Position numbers and translations under genes: made by a program. Of a DNA stretch of 64,000 nucleotides, positions 45,401-52,697 are shown piece after piece. Under the pieces are notes generated by a model. The model made no database searches. It was not told the DNA's origin and saw only the letters and a program-made list of their open reading frames with translations. How positions within the stretch are numbered: the first letter of the stretch is position 1; each line of letters begins with the position of its first letter. The DNA is from DLKC01 sp002478885 (GTDB taxonomy: Bacteria > Bacteroidota > Bacteroidia > Chitinophagales > Chitinophagaceae), in the NCBI GenBank assembly GCA_046329585.1, contig JAXLUI010000001.1, positions 1,302,001-1,366,000 of the forward strand, in the 5' to 3' direction.

Positions 45401-45879
45401 ATACACTGGAATTGATCCAAAAAAAAGGGCAGAATGATTTACTGGCACCCTCTTTTAAAAACAGGAACTATGCCCTTACCTCTTACACAGCGGAGCCAAG
45501 ACTTACGTATACAAAAGGAACACTGTTTCGTGTTACTGCGTCGTATGAATATGTAAAAAAGAACAACAAGTTTGCTTACGGCGGTGAGCATGCCCTCTTT
45601 AACACCATCAATTTAGAAGGCAAATACAATGCTTTCTCCAGCACAAGCCTTACCGGTAAATTTACTTACAGCAATATCAGTTTTACCGGGGCTACCAATA
45701 CAACTGTTAGCTATATCATGCTCGAAGCGCTGCTGCCGGGTAAGAACTATTTGTGGAGTATCGACCTTACTAAACGTTTTATCAACAACCTTGAATTGAG
45801 CTTTGAATATGAAGGGCGTAAGCCGGGCACAGGCTCAACAGTTAATATTGGAAGAGCAAGTTTAAGAGTACTGTTATAA
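42430..45879 (+). CDS. Large outer-membrane protein with SprA-like domain
   Basis: The 1149-residue protein begins with a hydrophobic signal segment (LQVVVIILLLFTASQSAGQQ). Around residues 259-345 is a domain with NQGPYRLQG, a VFIDG motif, GEDQDYVINY and AEVTFTPKNLITKDKRIQVEFEY. This pattern is known from SprA and other large Bacteroidota surface proteins. The remaining 800 residues are beta-rich with many aromatic-ending strands, and the end (VNIGRASLRVLL) suits a large outer-membrane barrel. The listed start is a TTG. An ATG at 42399 in another frame begins MRKLLFIKS, so a start-proximal frameshift cannot be excluded. Function unknown; a role in secretion or surface structure is possible. 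Confidence 0.78.
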   Translation: MGRGLQVVVIILLLFTASQSAGQQSNMRKKKIAASGFIQLDSVSIVPGTFLIKADSSFFSLDYINATLRWNKSLPDSIDVEYRVFPFRMNRVVQRYQYDSVRNNFIAMPSGGKENNPENNIFNFGKLNYGGSFGRSLSFGNSQDAVFNSQFNLQLSGYLRDSIEIAAAITDNNIPIQPDGTTQDLNEFDKVLLQFRKRSWEVSLGDIDLRQNENYFLSFYKRLQGISYQQQFKVGTHTTNTLTMSGAVAKGKFARNVFQGLEGNQGPYRLQGNNNELFFIILAGTEKVFIDGVQMERGEDQDYVINYNTAEVTFTPKNLITKDKRIQVEFEYADRNYLNSMVYVSNETNFNKRFQLSVAAYSNADAKNSPINQQLDNPQKQFLANIGDSIQYAYYPYASIDSFSTSKILYKKIDTLFNGIHDSIYVYSTDPVNAKYSLAFASVGVNKGNYIPLFNAANGQVFQWVQPINGIRQGNYEPATFLVTPKKQQVMTVGATYLADKRTVVKTELAASMNDLNTFSAKDKGNDEGYAARIQVDRADTIRVSQKLLQLKTHAGYEWVDQQFRPVERLRSVEFARDWGLPLLPAAATEKLPSFAIQLSDAAGNNLQYNFGSYIRSDGFRGTRNIVSTLQNIKGWNLNGIFNITNSNTPTDKGYYLRPSVDVSKTFQKLNNYSVGASYALEHNEIKYLLTDTVTPLSFAFETITAYIRSDAAKSNKWGLTYFTRSDKQPYGKALLQTDRSHNYSFQTELLKNPHHQLRVNINYRQLQVTNENITTLKPDNSLLGRTEYLTNIWNGMVRGNILYETGAGQETKKTFTYVEVPAGQGQYAWIDYNNDGIPQLNEFELALFPDQAKYVRVYTPVNEYIKANYTQFNYAFTLNPKLNEAKIHGKLWKNFITRTMLQSSLQAYKKQLSDGKPMFNPFKGNINDTALLTLNYVLNNTISFNRFSTAWGIDLTNLYNNNKALLTYGSETSQLNEWTLKGRVNFLKQYTLELIQKKGQNDLLAPSFKNRNYALTSYTAEPRLTYTKGTLFRVTASYEYVKKNNKFAYGGEHALFNTINLEGKYNAFSSTSLTGKFTYSNISFTGATNTTVSYIMLEALLPGKNYLWSIDLTKRFINNLELSFEYEGRKPGTGSTVNIGRASLRVLL

Positions 45880-45956
45880 AACACTGTCAGCTTCTTGCTG
45901 TTGGACTCGCTTATTGCTGAATATATGCGTTCACAACCTGCAGCCCAAAGATCAGC

Positions 45957-46010
45957 AGTACAAGTGTGCGACGCAAGTAAAACCAAATGCTTAAGAGAAA
46001 GCTGAGTGCA
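45957..46010 (-). repeat. Dispersed palindromic element, right-type arm (site 16)
   Basis: Core AGTACAAGTGTGCGACGCAA at 45957..45976. The outer half is degenerate. It lies between convergent stop codons (45879 plus, 46042 minus). Confidence 0.82.
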
Positions 46011-46041
46011 AAAAAGATAAAAGTGTAATAAAATTATGATC

Positions 46042-48651
46042 TCAACGGATCAATGTAACGGTCCCTTTTTGCACAACAGGTTTACCTGTGTAGTCAATTG
46101 CTTTTACCATCCACACATACACGCCTGGATTTTGCTGCAATCCATTTATGCTTCCATCCCAACCTTTGCCGGTTGTTTTTGTACTGAATAACAGCTGCCC
46201 CCACCTGTTGTAGATGTTGAAGAATTCGATGTGCTGTATGCCCACAGCGATTGGTCGCAATACATCGTTTCTGCCATCGCCGTTTGGTGTAAAGGCGGTA
46301 GGTACAAAAACATTCGGGACAGAGTGATAAACTTTCACGGTGAGTGATGCAGAGTCGACACAGCCAGCCTCATTGTAAACAAGCACATGGTAGCGGATGC
46401 CATCACTTGGCAAATTGTATAATGCAACAGGGTTGGCAATATCAGTAGCGGAAAGCCCTGTAGATGGCGACCATCGATAGGTTGTTCCACCACCTGCACT
46501 TAACTGTAACGACTGCCCAACAACAACGATGGTATCGCGGCCAGCGAATGCTTTCAAGTCAGGCAACACCGTGACAGTCACTGTATCTGTGCCTGGTTTT
46601 GGACAACCCTTATTATCAAACGCATAAAGAATATATGAAGTAGTTCCGGAAGGATAAGCGAAAGGGTTAAGCGTGTTTCCGTTCAACAACGATGTTTGTG
46701 GCGACCACGTAAATGAACTCCCATTTGTTAAAGCATGTAACTGCGCGCCAGTCTGGTAACAGATTACTGTATCGGCGCCTACAACGACAAGTGGGTACGG
46801 AACTGCATTGATCGTAATACTTTCTGCTGCACTGCAACCGCCGATGACAGCAATCACGTCAAAAGTAGTGGTGTTGTTGACTTTTGCGACAGGTATTGGC
46901 CGATTTGGGTCATCGAGTTGCGAAGCCGGCGTCCATGAAAATTTTAATGCATTGGAATTTACTTTTAACTGAACAGGATCGCCACTGCAGATTGTTGTAT
47001 CACTCATGGCAGAAAGTGTTACATGGTCTACTACGCTTATTACAACAGAATCACGATTAAGACAGCCATTATCGTTGAGGTCAACATAATATTTTGTGGT
47101 CACCGGCGGCGACACAAGAGGTGCAGCAAGATTTGCATTATTCATATACAAAACCGGCGACCATGTAAACTCGCCACTGGCATTTGCCCTTAATTGCACC
47201 GAGTCACCTATACAAATAAGCGTATCAGTATATGCGAGCTGAACGGGTGGCCGTTCTGACATGGGGACAGTTTTATAAATCGTATCTATACAGCCTTTTG
47301 TGTCTGTCGCAACAAACTTCACACTTTTATTTCCCGCTATTTTATACGTATAATTTGGGTTTTGCTCAAGCGAAAAATCATCCAGGGTTCCTGCGTCACC
47401 AAAGTCCCAATTCCATGAATTCACTTTGCCATATTGCGAAGTAGACTGATCAAAAAACTGTGTTTGTTTGCCGAGGCATACGCCATCAAAATTAAAATCG
47501 GGGAGAAAACCAGGGTAAACTCTTGCCGTTGTTGTGGAAGTATCGGAACAGAGATCGCCTTTGTTGATGGAAAGCTTTATTTGATACAGCCCGCTGTCGG
47601 GAAAAGTATAAGTGGGTTGCTTATCCTGTGTTGTATAAATAACATCGCCTTTAGCATTGATAAAATCCCATTCAAGCGTTTTTATCAACGGGCTCGTGCT
47701 CTCATTCTTTATACTGATATTCTTTGTGTCTCCGCATAAAATGTATTCCGGCAACAATGTAGCGGCCGCAATGCTGCACTCAGTGATATTTACCTGTATG
47801 TCTTTACGTTGCTGTGCTATTACAACATTGTTTCTTATCTCTTGCACGCACACGGTTATTACATAAATACCCGCCCCTGGAGCCACTCCAGTGATCAGCC
47901 CGGTATTTGCATCAATATGCACGTTCGGGCCCAGCGGCGATGTTGCGCTATATCCCTGCCCATAAGGAAGCGGTGCATAAGGAGGCGTGCCGGGCGGTGC
48001 AGCATCCTGTCCGAAGCCACCTGATGACTCACGGTAAGCCTCGCAAAAGGAATACAGGAGTTTATCGCCATCTTTATCGGTTGCAGCAAAGGAATAATTA
48101 ATTGCATTGTTAGCGCAGATAACCACAAGGTCGTCGCCTGTGAAATGTGCGCCATTATTTTCCGGCGCGTTTGAAACACCTGCATTACCGGGTATTTCAG
48201 CTATATAACTTGCTCCAACGCGATCGTAGTGCTCCACAAGGTTCTTCATTCCGTCAACACGGTATATTACCTGTGCCGCTATCGTGTAGCCTTCTGCCGA
48301 AGCGGGTAATGTAACATCAAAATTGTAATAGCCAACTCGGTAACAAATAGTCGGCGGGTTGCTGATGCATGGGCCGCCCGGCGTTTCGCTTATTGTTTCC
48401 TGCCGCTCCAATGCCACACTCATATCTTTTACCCGAACTCCGGTTCCACGATTAAAAAAAGAAACAAAAGTGGGATCGTTGAATTGCCGCTCAGTGTTGC
48501 ATACCATAAAAAGCTTCAGTGTTACATGATAACGATAAAGGCCGTCTGAGGCGCTCACATATGTATAGTAAATTTCACCACCCGTAATATGATCGGCTAT
48601 TGCGGCCATCGCCAGCAATTGCAGTGTAAAAAGTATAATTATTTTTTTCAA
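46042..48651 (-). CDS. Gliding motility-associated C-terminal (T9SS type B) surface protein
   Basis: The 869-residue protein ends with the gliding-motility-associated C-terminal domain (about residues 780-869): FVPTAFTPNGDGRNDVLRP, FNIYNRWGQLLF and GWDGSINGLQQNPGVYVWMVKA. That is the type-B signal for the type IX system. It is preceded by PKD-like and Ig-like repeats (GKVNSWNWDFGDAG; several Y/F-TWSP units with VC.G..VQL). The N-terminal 260 residues start DHITGGEIYYTYV, typical of large adhesin-like proteins. The frame is open to 48984, but that extension reads through a repeat arm. The start is best placed at TTG 48651, giving LKKIIILFTLQLLAMAAIA as signal peptide. Confidence 0.9.
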   Translation of the reverse strand: MKKIIILFTLQLLAMAAIADHITGGEIYYTYVSASDGLYRYHVTLKLFMVCNTERQFNDPTFVSFFNRGTGVRVKDMSVALERQETISETPGGPCISNPPTICYRVGYYNFDVTLPASAEGYTIAAQVIYRVDGMKNLVEHYDRVGASYIAEIPGNAGVSNAPENNGAHFTGDDLVVICANNAINYSFAATDKDGDKLLYSFCEAYRESSGGFGQDAAPPGTPPYAPLPYGQGYSATSPLGPNVHIDANTGLITGVAPGAGIYVITVCVQEIRNNVVIAQQRKDIQVNITECSIAAATLLPEYILCGDTKNISIKNESTSPLIKTLEWDFINAKGDVIYTTQDKQPTYTFPDSGLYQIKLSINKGDLCSDTSTTTARVYPGFLPDFNFDGVCLGKQTQFFDQSTSQYGKVNSWNWDFGDAGTLDDFSLEQNPNYTYKIAGNKSVKFVATDTKGCIDTIYKTVPMSERPPVQLAYTDTLICIGDSVQLRANASGEFTWSPVLYMNNANLAAPLVSPPVTTKYYVDLNDNGCLNRDSVVISVVDHVTLSAMSDTTICSGDPVQLKVNSNALKFSWTPASQLDDPNRPIPVAKVNNTTTFDVIAVIGGCSAAESITINAVPYPLVVVGADTVICYQTGAQLHALTNGSSFTWSPQTSLLNGNTLNPFAYPSGTTSYILYAFDNKGCPKPGTDTVTVTVLPDLKAFAGRDTIVVVGQSLQLSAGGGTTYRWSPSTGLSATDIANPVALYNLPSDGIRYHVLVYNEAGCVDSASLTVKVYHSVPNVFVPTAFTPNGDGRNDVLRPIAVGIQHIEFFNIYNRWGQLLFSTKTTGKGWDGSINGLQQNPGVYVWMVKAIDYTGKPVVQKGTVTLIR

Positions 48652-48787
48652 AAAATAACAGATTGAAAAATTTTCAAATGCCTTCCCAGAAATCCCTGCA
48701 GTAATTTTTGCACCAGGGCAAGCAAAACCCGTCACACAAATTGATAATATTCTACAGCTCAAAAAAAAACAGATTATACAAAAATAA

Positions 48788-48843
48788 TGTTCCCGGCTTT
48801 TGATATTCCCGGCATCGTCACTTGCGTCGCACTCTTCGGCTGC
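48788..48843 (+). repeat. Dispersed palindromic element, left-type arm (site 17)
   Basis: Outer TTCCCGGCTTTTG and core TTGCGTCGCACTCTTCGG at 48822..48839 (CTTCGGC inner variant). It lies upstream of the gliding protein gene. Confidence 0.85.
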
Positions 48844-48987
48844 TGAATCTCTATTCGAAAGCAGCCTCTTTAAGTGGCAGTTTTGCCTGCATTGAGACAT
48901 AAGATCCCAAACAATAAACAGCATAATACAGGTTAAGGTTGCTTTGCGATGCAATGAAAGTAAAAAGAGAAATAAGGAGTACAACTA

Positions 48988-49015
48988 CAGTTGCTTCGGT
49001 AGCAACTGCTTTTTA
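48988..49015 (+). terminator. Terminator-like hairpin on the plus strand
   Basis: Perfect 8-bp stem CAGTTGCT / AGCAACTG with a TCGGT loop, followed by CTTTTT on the plus strand. Both neighbouring genes are on the minus strand, where the hairpin lacks a T tract. It therefore may end a short plus-strand RNA, or act as a weak 3' hairpin for the gene ending at 49040. Confidence 0.6.
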
Positions 49016-49039
49016 AAATACGGAAGGTAGCGAACGACC

Positions 49040-49546
49040 CTATTGTTTCATTAAACCATGAGCGATCAGCACTTTTTCTAGTTCGTCTTTTTTGTTGGTT
49101 CCGATAAGTAATTTTTTATTGCCGGCTAGTTCAAGTTGAAGGCCTGTGTTACCCGATACATTTAACGCTTTATAACCATCAAAGCCCCGAATGCCCCAGC
49201 CACCAAATTCGCCGATGGGGCTATATTGCCGCGTATAACATTTTACAACACCCGTCCACGGGTAAAACCTGTATGCAAGCTGCAAAGGAAAAAATCTCAC
49301 GTAAATTCCTTCTTTATTTATGCGCGTGTCAAGCCGGAAACTTAATACTAAAAAGCTCAACAAAATAAGTAACACAGCAACGATAACAAGCCCGGCATCG
49401 CTCATCGGGTTATCACCAAACTGCCTTCCGGCGAAAACCTGTAACACAACCCCATAAATAAAAATACCGTTAATAGCTAAAAGAAAAACCCACACCCACC
49501 ACTGCCTGAATCTTTGAGATTCGGCAAACAGAATTTCGTTGTTCAT
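49040..49546 (-). CDS. Hypothetical membrane protein (PH-like, DUF6141-type)
   Basis: The 168-residue protein has two membrane helices at the N-terminal side (WWVWVFLLAINGIFIYGVVLQVF and LVIVAVLLILLSFLVLSF). A soluble beta-rich domain follows (residues about 72-168): LDTRINKEGIYVRFFPL, YRFYPWTGVVKCYTRQYSP, GFDGYKALNVSGNTGLQLEL, LLIGTNKKDEL. The domain looks like a PH-fold of the bPH/DUF6141 kind. The function is not known. It is a single gene on the minus strand, divergent from the P450 operon. Confidence 0.7.
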   Translation of the reverse strand: MNNEILFAESQRFRQWWVWVFLLAINGIFIYGVVLQVFAGRQFGDNPMSDAGLVIVAVLLILLSFLVLSFRLDTRINKEGIYVRFFPLQLAYRFYPWTGVVKCYTRQYSPIGEFGGWGIRGFDGYKALNVSGNTGLQLELAGNKKLLIGTNKKDELEKVLIAHGLMKQ

Positions 49547-49777
49547 AGATCATTCATTCAAAAAGAAGCTATATATTTCTTCAAAGTTTACAAATCTTTT
49601 TTATTCAAAATGGTGAATTTTATCAGCATTTTTTTAATAAACAAGCGCTAACAAACCTGCCCTGAACAATAGCACCCTGCATGATATCAGCCAAATCTTC
49701 CCGGCTTGTAAACATGACAAAAATCATAATCTTAAAATCCAACCTCTGCTAACTTCGGACATTCTAAAAATGCGACC

Positions 49778-51007
49778 ATGAATACAACTCTCTTAAAAGA
49801 CGACCTGATGGCGACTGAAGTGATAGCCGATCCGCACAGCTACTATCGCACTTTGCGTGAAAATGAAAGAGTGCATTGGAACGAGCGTTGGAAAGGATGG
49901 GTACTCACCGGTTACAAAGAAGCAGTGGACGTGCTTCGCGACGCAGATCATTTTTCTTCAGATCGCATGGGTTACCTAGAGTCAGAACTCACACAGGAGG
50001 AGCGCGAATCTATAGCCCCAATATTCAATGTACTTAAATACTGGATGGTATTTCGTGATCCTCCGGAACATACAGTTTTACGCATGTTGCTTAACAAACT
50101 GTTTACACCGGTTGCGATAGAACGCTACCGCCCGATGGTGCGTAAAATAGTGCAGAAAGCACTTGATAAAGTTGTATCGAACGGCAGGATGGAATTTATA
50201 CGCGACTTTGCCTACGAAGTACCGATGTCGGTAATATTGGAATTGATCGGTGCACCCGATCTCGATCGCGATAAAATAAAAGAATGGTCTGAAGCCATCG
50301 GCGTTTTCTTCTTCATAAAAGCAGATGAGCCCCGCCGCCGGGAGATAGCCTGCGAAGGCATCAACTCGATGGTTGACTACATCACACCTCTCATTCAACA
50401 GCGGCGAGAACATCCCGGTATTGACCTGATAAGCTTGCTGATCTCCGCCGAAGAAGCCGGCCAACTCACTTACAACGATGTACTCGCCACCTGTGTATTA
50501 CTTGTTTTTGGCGGACATGAAACTACGATGAACCTCATCGCTAACGGCACACTCGCCCTGATGACGCACCCGCAAGAATGGGAAAAACTTCAAAAAGATC
50601 CAACGATGATCAAACGTGCGGTAGAAGAGTTACTGAGGTATGACGGGTCGGTAAAATCAACCGTGCGCTGGGCAAAATCCGATGTAATGGTGGGCGATAA
50701 ACTTATTAAAAAAGGAGAACGTTTGCTTGTAAGTCTTTCCGGTGCAAACCGCGACCCGCTTCAGTTCGACGATCCCGACGCACTTGATATAACACGCGAC
50801 CCCAACTTGCATGTAGCTTTTGCCCATGGCATTCATGTTTGCCTTGGTGCATCGCTTGCCCGCATGGAAGTTGAAGAAGCTTTCAGCGGCCTGGTTCGGC
50901 GCATCAGTTGTCCGAAACTTGAAAAAACAGCAAAACTCGATTATTATCCTTCTGTTGTGCATCGTGCGTTGAAGAGCTTGCCCGTAACATTTCAGGAATT
51001 AAAATAA
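49778..51007 (+). CDS. Cytochrome P450 (bacterial class I)
   Basis: The 409-residue soluble monooxygenase has all P450 landmarks: I-helix GGHETT (245-250, acid/alcohol pair for O2 activation), K-helix E284-x-x-R287, and the haem loop FAHGIHVCLGASLAR with proximal Cys355. In class I systems electrons come from a ferredoxin, and one is encoded 5 bp downstream. A ferredoxin reductase is not in the window. The substrate is unknown; the sequence type resembles the CYP107/CYP109-like bacterial enzymes that hydroxylate fatty acids, terpenes or steroids. No signal peptide. Confidence 0.95.
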   Translation: MNTTLLKDDLMATEVIADPHSYYRTLRENERVHWNERWKGWVLTGYKEAVDVLRDADHFSSDRMGYLESELTQEERESIAPIFNVLKYWMVFRDPPEHTVLRMLLNKLFTPVAIERYRPMVRKIVQKALDKVVSNGRMEFIRDFAYEVPMSVILELIGAPDLDRDKIKEWSEAIGVFFFIKADEPRRREIACEGINSMVDYITPLIQQRREHPGIDLISLLISAEEAGQLTYNDVLATCVLLVFGGHETTMNLIANGTLALMTHPQEWEKLQKDPTMIKRAVEELLRYDGSVKSTVRWAKSDVMVGDKLIKKGERLLVSLSGANRDPLQFDDPDALDITRDPNLHVAFAHGIHVCLGASLARMEVEEAFSGLVRRISCPKLEKTAKLDYYPSVVHRALKSLPVTFQELK

Positions 51008-51012
51008 CAGCA

Positions 51013-51252
51013 ATGGCACAGGTAAAAATTACGGTGAATCATAACAGGTGCGTTGGCTCGCAGTTATGCATGCATTTTCTCCCTGCAGTCTTTGAAATGA
51101 ATGAAAGTGGACAATCAATGGTGATCGATGCAAATGCCGCCGACATAACAAGCATTATACAAACCGCGGAGCAATGTCCGCAATGTGCAATAAAAGTTGA
51201 AGATACAAGCAGCGGGGAAATATTATTTCCACCACCGGGTCTCGGGTTTTAA
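51013..51252 (+). CDS. [3Fe-4S]-type ferredoxin, P450 redox partner
   Basis: The 79-residue protein has Cys13-x5-Cys19 (CVGSQLC) and Cys55-Pro (QCPQC), the three-cysteine pattern of the single-cluster ferredoxins that feed bacterial P450s. Cys58 is an additional cysteine. The Asp/Glu-rich surface fits a redox partner. It begins 5 bp after the P450 stop, so the pair is translated from one message. A repeat arm and a terminator follow. Confidence 0.92.
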   Translation: MAQVKITVNHNRCVGSQLCMHFLPAVFEMNESGQSMVIDANAADITSIIQTAEQCPQCAIKVEDTSSGEILFPPPGLGF

Positions 51253-51263
51253 CAGCCATCTTG

Positions 51264-51316
51264 TTACAAGCTGCGGTGCTGCTATGTTGCGTTCCTTGCG
51301 TCGCACTCGTCAGCCG
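51264..51316 (+). repeat. Dispersed palindromic element, left-type arm (site 18)
   Basis: Core TTGCGTCGCACTCGTCAGC at 51296..51314 (CGTCAGC inner variant) with a degenerate outer half (AAGCTGCGGTG). It lies between the ferredoxin stop and its terminator. Confidence 0.8.
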
Positions 51317-51365
51317 CAGCAATCTTATTCAACCAAAAAAACCCTTAACATTCCCTTAGAACAAG

Positions 51366-51398
51366 GAGCCACCAGAAGCATTTCGGTGGCTCTTTTAA
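51366..51398 (+). terminator. Terminator of the P450-ferredoxin operon
   Basis: Perfect 8-bp stem GAGCCACC / GGTGGCTC, 11-nt loop, followed by TTTTAATTT. Confidence 0.88.
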
Positions 51399-51425
51399 TT
51401 TCTAATTCAGCCTGCAAAAGCAATG

Positions 51426-52211
51426 CTAATAGTTGTTGTAATAAAATTGTCGCGCATAATACAGGTAAAATCCATCCGCCAGTTGCTTTTCGAGGTCATC
51501 GATAGAGGCAAATACTTTGGCTTTAAAATGCTCTTTTTCTGATGCTTCCACGAGATCGCCATCTTCAACGATCTGATCATTTGCCGCCAGCCTCACAGAG
51601 GCAATAAACAAATCTTTTTGTTTACTGAAACTTCCGTTTTTAAGAAACGAAACGCTGTCAAGTGCAAACATATTAACCGCGTATTCTGCAAAAGCCGGAA
51701 TGCGGTTGTACTGGTGTGCATAGTAAGTGCCGCCGCGTGCCAGTTCAGCAGCCATGTCATTAATACCCTGGCATATCTTGTTTAATTTGTCGCGCCTTTG
51801 AATAAGGGCCGGGCTGCTGTCTCTTTGCATAAGAAAATACGCATACAGGCTGTAGTAGTTATCCTGGCCAACTTCGCTGCTGAAACTGAGAAACCCCGGA
51901 TCATTATCCTTGACATTTTTTAAAGCCACTGCCATATCTTTTGCCCAGGCAATATTTGGTGGATCGGGGAACTCCTGGATAAGGTAATCATACTGATCAA
52001 TAATGCTGTTGAACTCGGCCTTGCTGTAACTGATCGTATCGAAATATTTAGAGGCAATGATCACTGTGTCTGTTGTTGCGTGGTAGGCAGACTTATCAAC
52101 ATCGCTGTTGGAAGCAGCTTTTATTGCGGTGTCCGAAGGAGACGGCTCTCTCTTAACTGATGTATTACAGCTTGCCAGCAATAAGAGGCATGGGAAAAAA
52201 AGTGATTTCAT
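51426..52211 (-). CDS. Hypothetical lipoprotein
   Basis: The 261-residue product has a short signal and lipobox (LLASC, Cys15), followed by a polar linker rich in Ser, Asp and Thr to about residue 45. The remainder is predicted mostly helical (SKAEFNSIIDQYDYLIQEF, AKDMAVALKNVKDND, SPALIQRRDKLNKICQGINDMAAELA). No catalytic motif or named family is recognised. It is a single gene and convergent with the P450 operon. Confidence 0.72.
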   Translation of the reverse strand: MKSLFFPCLLLLASCNTSVKREPSPSDTAIKAASNSDVDKSAYHATTDTVIIASKYFDTISYSKAEFNSIIDQYDYLIQEFPDPPNIAWAKDMAVALKNVKDNDPGFLSFSSEVGQDNYYSLYAYFLMQRDSSPALIQRRDKLNKICQGINDMAAELARGGTYYAHQYNRIPAFAEYAVNMFALDSVSFLKNGSFSKQKDLFIASVRLAANDQIVEDGDLVEASEKEHFKAKVFASIDDLEKQLADGFYLYYARQFYYNNY

Positions 52212-52338
52212 AAAAAGATCGTATAAGTGTTTATATACTTACCTGGTAAAATTAGCCCCTATTATTGGATTTCCGTATACCGCCGTTAGGGTAGACTGCA
52301 AAGAAAAAGGTTGACAAATCACGCTTTGCTAATTCATT

Positions 52339-52410
52339 GCCCGGCAGTGTTACTGAACGTACACGTGAGTGACACAACCGGCGATGCCACGTGCACTGCT
52401 GCTGGTAACA
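52339..52410 (-). repeat. Dispersed palindromic element, right-type arm, GTGACAC subtype (site 19)
   Basis: Core GTACACGTGAGTGACACAAC (52359..52378) followed by CGGCGATGCCAC and CTGCTGGTAAC. A GCCCGGCAG at 52339 may be the remnant outer end of a left arm. Confidence 0.82.
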
Positions 52411-52430
52411 AAATAGCTTTTGTTTTCCTG

Positions 52431-52697
52431 CTATTTAGGCTGAACAGGTTTAAGCTCCTTTACCAACCCATTGATGATCTTTTTTGTGTCTTTTTTTAGT
52501 TTGCCCGGATCAATCACGTAACGATCATCATCCACATGCACCACATAGCTTTCTGCATCGCGGTGCTGAGGATCGGTTTCTACACTCGCCGCCTTAAGAT
52601 CAGCGAGCACCTGCTGTTTTTCGGCATCGACGGTTTTCTCTGCCGAGCGTATCATGGCAAAGAGCCCTTCTGTTTTTGTAAGTTTTATATGTGTCAT
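52431..52697 (-). CDS. Small protein, putative emfourin-like inhibitor of the adjacent M4 protease
   Basis: The 88-residue protein begins HIKLTKTEGLFAMIRSAEKTVDAEKQ and ends with DRYVIDPGKLKKDTKKIINGLVKEL. The layout (short beta start with an E/SGGF-like EGLF turn, D.....L, late strand pair, helical end) resembles emfourin, the protein inhibitor of protealysin. Its ATG overlaps the TGA of the protease gene (ATGA), so both are translationally coupled. In known systems an inhibitor gene lies next to a protealysin-like protease gene. Similarity is judged by eye and is weak in sequence; context is the stronger argument. Confidence 0.62.
   Translation of the reverse strand: MTHIKLTKTEGLFAMIRSAEKTVDAEKQQVLADLKAASVETDPQHRDAESYVVHVDDDRYVIDPGKLKKDTKKIINGLVKELKPVQPK

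Larger units (their letters stand above)
48652..49039. other. Spacer with one repeat arm and a plus-strand hairpin
   Basis: It holds 388 bp between two minus-strand genes. Contents are the left-type arm at 48788..48843 and the hairpin at 48988..49015. No ORF with a start and plausible product is seen on either strand. Confidence 0.6.

Noticed and set aside
49926..49945. GCGACGCA match to the repeat core inside the P450 gene
   Set aside because: No flanking repeat sequence and clearly coding (LRDADHF).
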